A DNA stretch of 52,962 nt from assembly GCA_937902125.1 (NCBI GenBank), contig CALDIB010000014.1:1-52962 (forward strand), written 5' to 3'. Positions 47,261 through 52,962 of this stretch are shown here, in pieces; the first letter of the stretch is position 1, and every line of letters begins with the position of its first letter. This DNA is from an uncultured Treponema sp. Its GTDB lineage: Bacteria > Spirochaetota > Spirochaetia > Treponematales > Treponemataceae. The notes under the pieces were generated by a model. It saw nothing but the letters and a program-made list of their open reading frames with translations, was not told the DNA's origin and did not search any database. The translations under genes and the position numbers were made by a program.

Positions 47261-48469
47261 ATGGGCGGCTACAGTTTTTACCCTGACAAACCGATTTCTC
47301 AATACAAAAAAAGCGACACGGGCTTGATTGTGTCCATGATTCTGCTTTGGGGAATCGGAATCTGCGCCCTTTATGTTTGTTCCTCGGCATACAGCGGAAA
47401 AATGCTTGGCGGAGAATTGACTTTGGTAAAACGCCAGTTGGTGGCAAGTTTTGTCGGCTTTGCCGGCTTGCTGTTTTTTGCCTTTTTGCCTTTTTCGCAA
47501 ATCAGAAGGCTTTTGCCCATTTTGATGCTGGCGACAGTAGTTCTTTTGCTGGCAACTTTTGTTCCTGCCTTTAACGAGGAACGAAACGGCGCCAAGAGAT
47601 GGGTGAAGTTGTTGTTCTTTAGATTCCAACCGTCGGAACTTGCCAAGTTTGCCCTGATTTTGTATCTTGCAAATTTTTTTGACAAATATCAAAAAGAAAG
47701 AAACCTTGAAGAGCGAAGCGTTTTTCCGGCGGTTGTGGTGATGACGCTTTTTGTCGTCTTGATTTTTGCGGAAAAAGATTTTTCAACCGGCTTGTTCTTG
47801 TTTTTGATTTGCCTATTGCTTTTCTTTGTCAGCGGAATAAAAACTTTGTGGCTTGTTCCCATGGCAGTGATTGGACTTCCAGCTTTGGCGATGATGATTG
47901 TGTGGGAGCCTTATCGCATGGAGCGAATAGCAGGTTTTTTACACCCGGAGCAATTTGGACAGGGCGTGAACTATCAAACAAACGCTTCCCTTAGGGCCAT
48001 AAGCTCCGGCGGATTTTGGGGACAAGGCGTTGGAAGCGGTTTGACAAAGTTGAACAGCATTCCCGAAGTTCAAGCCGACTATATTTTTGCGGGATGGACC
48101 GAGGCGATGGGTTTTGTGGGGGTCGTCCTTTATTTTGTGATTTTGTGCGTTTTTGCTTATAGAGCGTATAGATGTTCGTTTGAGTGCCCGAGCCGTTTTG
48201 GTTCTATTGGGGCGTTTGGATGCGCGTCCGCGATTTTTTTCCAGTCCTTGGCTAACGTCGCCGTTGTTTGCGGCGCCATTCCTTCGACCGGAATACCTCT
48301 TCCGTTTTTCAGCGCGGGAGGCTCTTCGATGATTGTCACTCTTTGCATGTGCGGTTTTTTGATTAACGCCGCAAGGGGCGGAGAGGAAATTGAAGATGAC
48401 GACTATGGCGAAAACGGCGCTGATGAATTAAAAGTTTTAAATGAGGCGGGTGAGTATGAGCGATTATAG
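47261..48469 (+). CDS. ftsW: SEDS-family peptidoglycan glycosyltransferase FtsW
   Basis: A 402-residue polytopic inner-membrane protein with about ten helices that polymerises lipid II at the septum. The SEDS signatures are NGAKRWVKL, FQPSELAKFALILY, AEKDFSTGLFLF (catalytic Asp region), EQFGQGVNYQTNASLRAI, GGFWGQGVGSG, PEVQADYIFAGW and GIPLPFFSAGGSSM. ATG 47261 lies one base after the murF stop. The tail is acidic (EEIEDDDYGENGADE). ftsI, the usual transpeptidase partner, is not in this cluster. Its 3' end overlaps ftsQ by 14 nt. Confidence 0.96.
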   Translation: MGGYSFYPDKPISQYKKSDTGLIVSMILLWGIGICALYVCSSAYSGKMLGGELTLVKRQLVASFVGFAGLLFFAFLPFSQIRRLLPILMLATVVLLLATFVPAFNEERNGAKRWVKLLFFRFQPSELAKFALILYLANFFDKYQKERNLEERSVFPAVVVMTLFVVLIFAEKDFSTGLFLFLICLLLFFVSGIKTLWLVPMAVIGLPALAMMIVWEPYRMERIAGFLHPEQFGQGVNYQTNASLRAISSGGFWGQGVGSGLTKLNSIPEVQADYIFAGWTEAMGFVGVVLYFVILCVFAYRAYRCSFECPSRFGSIGAFGCASAIFFQSLANVAVVCGAIPSTGIPLPFFSAGGSSMIVTLCMCGFLINAARGGEEIEDDDYGENGADELKVLNEAGEYERL

Positions 48470-49292
48470 CGCTGTCAGCGAGTTTGACCAATATATAATA
48501 AACAAGCGTCCGGCTGAAAAGACAGACGACAAATTTTTTAAAGCCATAAAGATTGTCGTCGGCGTTTTGTCTCTCTTGTTATTGCTTGAGCTGGTTCTTT
48601 ATAAATTTGTTCAACCCAGCGTCAGGCCGCCGCGGGTTGTGTTCAGCGGTTTGGCTTCTTACACTGCGGAAGAATTGACGGAGGCTATCTTGCCTCTTTG
48701 CAGGGGGAATTATTTTAGCTTTGACAGCGCGGCGGTGGCTTCCCGCTTGACTTCGCTTAGCGGCATCGAGTCTGTTGAAATCGAAAAGCGCTTTCCTGAC
48801 AGGGTTTACGCAAAAGTTAGGGAACGGGAAGGCGTGGCCATGACCTTTGTTAGCGACGGCGGCAAAACTGTTTCCGTTCAAATCGACAAGAATTGCGTTT
48901 TGTTTGAGGGCGGCTCTTTGGGCTTTGACTCCTCCATTCCGATTGTGTCAGGAATTCCTGTTGAGTTTCTTTCTGGCGGAATGAGAATTCCCGCCAAGTA
49001 TCGAACGCTTATCGAGCAAATCAGCCGCATAAGGGCCTTGCCGCAAAAATATTTCGCCGCTATTTCTGAGATTTGCGTTTTGCCAAAAAAATACGGCAAT
49101 TATGAATTGATGATAATTCCAGTGAATTCTCGCGCGCGGGTTTTGACCGACAGAGCCTTGAATGAAGACGCGCTTCAGTATATGATGGTGGCGTTGGAAG
49201 TTGTAAACTCTATCGCGCCTGACGCCACTGAGATTGATTTGCGTTACGGCTCGGTTTCTTACAGAACGCCGCATGGAGGAAGTGGTGAGTGA
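48456..49292 (+). CDS. ftsQ: Cell-division protein FtsQ/DivIB
   Basis: A 278-residue bitopic division protein. A cytosolic tail of about 32 residues is followed by a membrane segment (about 33-54, VVGVLSLLLLLELVLYKF). The POTRA domain follows: VVFSGLASYTAEELTEA, GNYFSFDSAAVASRLTSL, and the hallmark VEIEKRFPDRVYAKVREREG. The C-terminal beta domain binds FtsL/FtsB-type partners. Start at ATG 48456; an in-frame ATG at 48441 lies inside the GAGGCGGGTGAG ribosome-site region. It overlaps ftsW (14 nt) and ftsA (8 nt). Confidence 0.92.
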   Translation: MSDYSAVSEFDQYIINKRPAEKTDDKFFKAIKIVVGVLSLLLLLELVLYKFVQPSVRPPRVVFSGLASYTAEELTEAILPLCRGNYFSFDSAAVASRLTSLSGIESVEIEKRFPDRVYAKVREREGVAMTFVSDGGKTVSVQIDKNCVLFEGGSLGFDSSIPIVSGIPVEFLSGGMRIPAKYRTLIEQISRIRALPQKYFAAISEICVLPKKYGNYELMIIPVNSRARVLTDRALNEDALQYMMVALEVVNSIAPDATEIDLRYGSVSYRTPHGGSGE

Positions 49293-50523
49293 TATTATAG
49301 TTGGACTTGACGTTGGAACAAGCTCCGTTCGCGTTGCAATCGGCGAATTGAGCGATGACGGCAAAGTTGAAATTATCGGCCTTAGCAATAAAAAGTCTCA
49401 GGGCTTGCGGAATGGAGCCATCGTCAATTTGGAAGCGGCGAGCGCGATTATAAAAGAAGCCGTTGACGCGGCCGAGCAAAACGCGGGCTTTGAAGTTGAG
49501 TCTTGCGTCGCGGCTATTGGCGGCCCTCAAATCGAATGTCTCAACACAAAAGGCCAAATAGCCATTCCAAAACGGGGAAAGGCTAACGGAGAAATTACCC
49601 GCGCCGACGTTGACCATGTTATAGAAAACGCCCGCAGCGTTCCCATCGCTCCTGACAAGGAAATACTTCATGTAATTCCAAAAAGCTACGCGGTGGATCA
49701 AGTTGGCGGAATTAAAGATCCAATCAACATGATGGGCGTTCGCCTTAATACAGAAATCCACATTGTAACCGCTTCAAGAACCGCCATTCAAAATGTCCGC
49801 GATTGCGTCAACCGCTCCGGCTACGATCTTGACCGCATTATGCAGAAAACCCTTGCGGCCGCGCAAGCTGTCGTTCACCAAGACGAAATGGAACTTGGCT
49901 CGATTTTGATTGACTTGGGCGCCGGAACCACCGATGTTCTGGTTTTGCATGACGGAGCTCCGCTTACAAGCTTTTCGCTAAAAAATTGCGGTTATTATGT
50001 AACCAACGACATTGCGATTGTAAAAGGCATTCCGCCGGCGGCCGCCGAAGACATAAAGGTTCAGTATGGCTGCTGCTATTTGGACATGCTTGACGAGCCT
50101 CGCGAAGTCGCCATTCCGGGCGTTGGAGGGCGGCCGCCGGAACTTGCAAGCCAGACTGAGATTTGCGAAATCATTCAGCCTCGCATGGAAGAAATTTTTA
50201 TGACTGTCAGAAGCGAGATTGTCCGAAAAACGGATTTGACTCGCCTTAGTGGAAACATAATTTTGACTGGCGGCGGCGCTCAAATGGAAGGCGTTTTGGA
50301 ATTGGCCAAAAGCGTTTTTGGAACAACGGCCGTTCGTCTTGGAATTCCAGAAAGTCTTGGCGGCATTGAGGAGGATTACCGAAAGCCTGAGTGGGCCACC
50401 GCGATAGGCTTGGTGGCGTCGCAAAAGGACGCGGTTCTTCAATCGGCAAAAAATTCAAAGCGCAAAAGGCAGTCAAGTTCAAGCGGCGGCTTTTGGCAAA
50501 AACTTAAAAAGGCATTTTTTTAA
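49285..50523 (+). CDS. ftsA: Cell-division protein FtsA
   Basis: An actin-like ATPase of 412 residues that tethers FtsZ to the membrane. Phosphate-1 is GLDVGTSSVRVAIGE, phosphate-2 is LIDLGAGTTDVLVL, and the adenosine loop is IILTGGGAQMEGV. The SHS2/1C domain lies at about 80-160. A C-terminal amphipathic helix (GGFWQKLKKAFF) follows a Lys/Ser linker and is the membrane-targeting sequence. I choose GTG 49285, correctly spaced from GGAGG (49275-49279); ATG 49273 overlaps that site. ftsZ follows after 33 nt. Confidence 0.94.
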   Translation: MSDIIVGLDVGTSSVRVAIGELSDDGKVEIIGLSNKKSQGLRNGAIVNLEAASAIIKEAVDAAEQNAGFEVESCVAAIGGPQIECLNTKGQIAIPKRGKANGEITRADVDHVIENARSVPIAPDKEILHVIPKSYAVDQVGGIKDPINMMGVRLNTEIHIVTASRTAIQNVRDCVNRSGYDLDRIMQKTLAAAQAVVHQDEMELGSILIDLGAGTTDVLVLHDGAPLTSFSLKNCGYYVTNDIAIVKGIPPAAAEDIKVQYGCCYLDMLDEPREVAIPGVGGRPPELASQTEICEIIQPRMEEIFMTVRSEIVRKTDLTRLSGNIILTGGGAQMEGVLELAKSVFGTTAVRLGIPESLGGIEEDYRKPEWATAIGLVASQKDAVLQSAKNSKRKRQSSSSGGFWQKLKKAFF

Positions 50524-50556
50524 TTTGTAGATATATTCAGTGGGAGGAATATAAAA

Positions 50557-51894
50557 ATGAGTTTGATGAATCATTCACTGTTGGATAACGAGGGCAAAAC
50601 GATTGGCGTTCCGAATCCGACAAAGATTAAGGTTGTGGGATGCGGCGGCGGCGGCTCTAACGCCGTCAATCGCATGATTGACGCAAGAATTCCTAACGTT
50701 GACTTTATTGTAATCAACACCGACTTGCAAGCCCTTAACTATTCCCGCGCGGAAACAAAGGTGGCCATTGGCCAAAAAGTTACCGGCGGTTTGGGAGCGG
50801 GCGGAAACCCCGAAGTGGGAGAGCAGGCGGCTGAGGAAGACAAGGAAAACATCAAAAACATTTTGGCCGGCGCCAACATGGTTTTTGTCACTGCCGGAAT
50901 GGGCGGCGGAACAGGAACCGGCTCCGCTCCCGTTGTGGCTAAAATAGCGCGAGAAATGGGCGCCTTGACTGTGGGCGTTGTGACCACTCCCTTTGATTTT
51001 GAGGGAGCCATAAGGATGGGCTTTGCCAAGAGCGGAATCGAAAAGCTTCACAATGAGGTTGACTCTTTGATTGTCATTCCCAACCAGCAGCTTTTGAAAA
51101 TCATCGACAAAAAAGCCCCGATTACAGAAGCCTTTAGAGTTGCCGACGATGTTTTGCGCCACGGCGTCGAAGGAATTTCCCGCATTATCACAATGCCTGG
51201 CGAAGTGAACACAGACTTTGCCGACGTCACCGCCGCCATGAAGGGACAAGGCGACGCTTTGCTTGGCGTTGGAATTGGGCACGGAGAAAACAGGGCTGTT
51301 GACGCGGCTACAAGCGCCATCAACAATCCATTGCTTGAGGACATGAACATTGACGGAGCCAAAAACATTTTGATTAACGTGTCTTCTTGCGGAAACGTTT
51401 CTTTGTGCGAAACCGAAGAAATGGCTAAAATCATTACGGCAAGCGCCGATCCCAACAGCCGCGTCTTCTGGGGAAATGTTGTCGATCCTGAAATGGCTGA
51501 GGACGATTTGAGCGTCACAGTGATAGCCACCGGCTTTAATCAGGTTTCAAGCTCGGCGTCAGTTAAGAGCGTTCGCGCCGAAGAGGCAAAGAAAAGCGGA
51601 AACGACAATCTTTTGGATTACGGCGAATTTGACAGCCTTTTGCGAGGCGGCTCAAACCGACAAAAGACCGAAGCTTCTTACATTGAAGAAAGCGAATATG
51701 AAAAGGAGGCCCTTGAGGACAACGACGAAAAGTCGGAGACCGGAACTTTAGGAAAGGATTTGGCCGCCTCTTACGCCTCAAGAACAAGCCGTTCTTCAAT
51801 TGAGCCGCCCGCGGGATTTTCTGCCAGCGACGACCTTTCGCAGCCCGCTTGCTGGAGAAACAGAGGCTTGAGCCGCGAAATTAATTTGCGCTGA
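50557..51894 (+). CDS. ftsZ: Cell-division protein FtsZ
   Basis: The tubulin-like GTPase that forms the Z ring, 445 residues. The N-terminal GTP-binding domain starts IKVVGCGGGGSNAVNRMI; the tubulin signature is GMGGGTGTGSAP. Catalytic loop T7 is NTDFADVTAAM. A disordered linker of about 80 residues follows FNQ. The conserved C-terminal peptide reads SQPACWRNRGLSREINLR, in which PACWRNR replaces the common PAFLRRR-like form. TGGGAGGAATATAAAA precedes ATG. The stop overlaps the xer start (TGATG). Confidence 0.98.
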   Translation: MSLMNHSLLDNEGKTIGVPNPTKIKVVGCGGGGSNAVNRMIDARIPNVDFIVINTDLQALNYSRAETKVAIGQKVTGGLGAGGNPEVGEQAAEEDKENIKNILAGANMVFVTAGMGGGTGTGSAPVVAKIAREMGALTVGVVTTPFDFEGAIRMGFAKSGIEKLHNEVDSLIVIPNQQLLKIIDKKAPITEAFRVADDVLRHGVEGISRIITMPGEVNTDFADVTAAMKGQGDALLGVGIGHGENRAVDAATSAINNPLLEDMNIDGAKNILINVSSCGNVSLCETEEMAKIITASADPNSRVFWGNVVDPEMAEDDLSVTVIATGFNQVSSSASVKSVRAEEAKKSGNDNLLDYGEFDSLLRGGSNRQKTEASYIEESEYEKEALEDNDEKSETGTLGKDLAASYASRTSRSSIEPPAGFSASDDLSQPACWRNRGLSREINLR

Positions 51895-52799
51895 TGATGA
51901 CTCCAGACGAAGCGCTGAAAAAATTCTACGCCAATTTGATTATGGTTGACGGCCGCTCTGAATTGACGGCTCAAACATACAAAACGGCGGCCAAGGAATT
52001 TTTGGGCTATCTGGAGCGTCAAAGCATATCTTTGGAAAAAGTGACCGTCAAGGACTTGCTTTATTATCTTGCGGCCAGAAAGACCCAAGGCTGCTCCGAG
52101 CTTACGCTGGCCAAAGACATAAGCGCCTTGCGCGCCTTTGGCTCGCTTTTGGTCTTGGAAAAAGTCTGGCCTCAAAACGAGGCGCTTGTTCTTGACAGGC
52201 CCAAGGCAAGAAGGGCCCTGCCAAAAGTTTTGGACATTGAGCAAGTTGATTCCTTGCTTGAATCCATAGACACGACAAACGCCTTGGGCGTTAGAGACCG
52301 GGCCTTGTTTGAGTTGATTTATTCTTGCGGGCTAAGAATAAGCGAAGCTTGTTCTCTTTTGATTGGAAACATTCATCTTGAGGAATCTTTGCTTCTTGCG
52401 CGGGGAAAAGGCGACAAGGAAAGAATCGTTCCTTTTGGAGAGGCGGCCGCTTCTTGGCTTAAAAGGTATTTGAACGAAGTTCGGCCGAGTTTGGTGGGAA
52501 AAAGAATCGTTCCAACGGTTTTTGTGAATTACAAGGGAGAGCCGATTTCCCGAAAGGGGGTTTGGAAGCGCTTTAAGGAACTTGAGGCTTTGACCGGCAT
52601 TGACTGCAAGGTTCACACTTTGCGTCATTCCTTTGCCACCCACTTGCTTTCTGGCGGCGCGGACTTGCGAAGCGTTCAAGCCTTGCTTGGGCATTCGGAT
52701 TTGGCCACTACGCAAATATACACTCATGTAAGCGACAGCCAGCTTCGTGACTATCATAAAGAATTTTTTCCGGGCCACGCCAAAACGGACAACGCGTGA
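51894..52799 (+). CDS. Tyrosine recombinase XerC/XerD family
   Basis: A 301-residue site-specific recombinase, expected to resolve chromosome dimers at dif. The N-terminal SAM-like DNA-binding domain covers about 5-95. All catalytic residues are present: Arg148 (YSCGLRISEA), Lys172 (ARGKGDKERIVP), His241 and Arg244 (VHTLRHSFATHLL), His267 (LLGHSDLATT) and Tyr276 (TQIYTHV). Whether it is XerC or XerD cannot be settled; the SAM-like half (TVDGRSELT-type text) resembles both. It starts within the ftsZ stop (ATGATG, 51894 or 51897). Its place at the end of the division cluster fits a role coupled to septation. Confidence 0.95.
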   Translation: MMTPDEALKKFYANLIMVDGRSELTAQTYKTAAKEFLGYLERQSISLEKVTVKDLLYYLAARKTQGCSELTLAKDISALRAFGSLLVLEKVWPQNEALVLDRPKARRALPKVLDIEQVDSLLESIDTTNALGVRDRALFELIYSCGLRISEACSLLIGNIHLEESLLLARGKGDKERIVPFGEAAASWLKRYLNEVRPSLVGKRIVPTVFVNYKGEPISRKGVWKRFKELEALTGIDCKVHTLRHSFATHLLSGGADLRSVQALLGHSDLATTQIYTHVSDSQLRDYHKEFFPGHAKTDNA

Positions 52800-52811
52800 A
52801 GGAGAGAGCTA

Positions 52812-52842
52812 AAAAAGCAGACTAAAGTGTCGTCTGCTTTTT
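52812..52842 (+). terminator. Terminator of the division cluster
   Basis: AAAAAGCAGAC (52812-52822) pairs with GTCTGCTTTTT (52832-52842), with a 9-nt loop, 13 nt after the xer stop. Confidence 0.88.
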
Positions 52843-52882
52843 AGTTTGACAAGTTTGCGTCGCAAACTAAAGCTTATTAATT

Positions 52883-52926
52883 GTCGCTTCTCGTACCTGT
52901 CTGTGACAGGCTCATTGCGAAGCGAC
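52883..52926. repeat. Palindromic repeat with GTCGCTTC/GAAGCGAC arms
   Basis: Outer 8-bp arms (52883-52890, 52919-52926) enclose CCTGTC-TGT-GACAGG (52896-52910). The right part, GGCTCATTGCGAAGCGAC, resembles GGCTCGTATTGCGGCGCGAC at 709-728. Confidence 0.65.
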
Positions 52927-52939
52927 TTAAAAAGCCAAT

Positions 52940-52962
52940 AGATCGGAAGAGCACACGTCTGA
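52940..52962 (+). other. Sequencing adapter (Illumina TruSeq) at contig end
   Basis: The final 23 bases begin AGATCGGAAGAGCACACG and match the known TruSeq read-1 adapter start. They are not genomic; the assembled contig truly ends at or before 52939. Confidence 0.95.

Noticed and set aside
46200..48400. Foreign origin of murF-ftsW from their less GC-biased codon use
   Set aside because: The shift is mild, the genes are in conserved order, and I could not compute codon statistics.
1..52962. tRNA, rRNA, CRISPR, insertion sequence or prophage genes
   Set aside because: Reading both strands by eye I found no tRNA T-arm consensus with an acceptor partner, no regularly spaced direct repeats, and no transposase-like or phage-like protein. 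The only recombinase is the Xer protein. A tRNAscan-SE run would be decisive for tRNAs.

Overview
This window looks like a chromosomal contig end from a host-associated or gut-type Treponema (Spirochaetota). The main reasons are a translationally coupled pair of FlaA-type periplasmic flagellar sheath proteins, a compact division cluster (mraZ-rsmH-ftsL-murF-ftsW-ftsQ-ftsA-ftsZ-xer) lacking ftsI, mraY, murD and murG, many secreted lipoproteins, a secreted GH5 glucanase, and the HydE/HydG/HydF maturases of an anaerobe's [FeFe]-hydrogenase. No taxonomic search was possible, so the genus is an inference. I saw no tRNA, rRNA, CRISPR array, insertion sequence or prophage.

Layout. 0-9 kb: groEL 3' end, guaB (-), a DUF3737-type repeat protein (-), argS, an orphan peptide-binding lipoprotein, and ackA. 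9-15.7 kb, mostly minus strand: leuS; a three-gene operon (pentapeptide protein, metallo-beta-lactamase-fold hydrolase, unknown); apt (+); and a lipoprotein nuclease with KDPG aldolase. 15.8-19 kb: an amino-acid-binding protein, a Nudix hydrolase, and a cytidylate-kinase-like/BON-like protein coupled to a membrane protein. 19-22.5 kb: argJ-argB-argD. 22.5-28.7 kb: two HtrA proteases flanking 5-formyl-THF cyclo-ligase, then uvrB with a remnant second uvrB tail, then rpmB. 28.7-34 kb: a PhnP-like hydrolase, a chemoreceptor remnant, and hydE / hydG-hydF. 34-38.8 kb: a complete livJHMGF branched-chain amino-acid ABC operon. 39-43.9 kb: secreted GH5 enzyme, flaA1-flaA2, sodA, and a gene of unknown function. 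44-52.8 kb: the division cluster.

Two themes cut across the genes. First, intergenic regions carry several families of dispersed palindromes: an element of 120-145 nt present twice, a GTCGAGTTTT family, a TTTGCGCTTGTAACTAT family, and a 98-nt near-perfect palindrome. Second, many sigma70-type promoters put the -10 hexamer only 6-9 nt before an ATG with no Shine-Dalgarno sequence, predicting leaderless mRNAs (apt, the pentapeptide operon, hydE, hydG, the PhnP-like gene, the second htrA). Others have ordinary leaders with strong Shine-Dalgarno sites (guaB, leuS, ackA, argJ, ftsZ, flaA).

The last 23 bases match the start of the Illumina TruSeq read-1 adapter, so the window's right edge is an assembly artefact and not biology.
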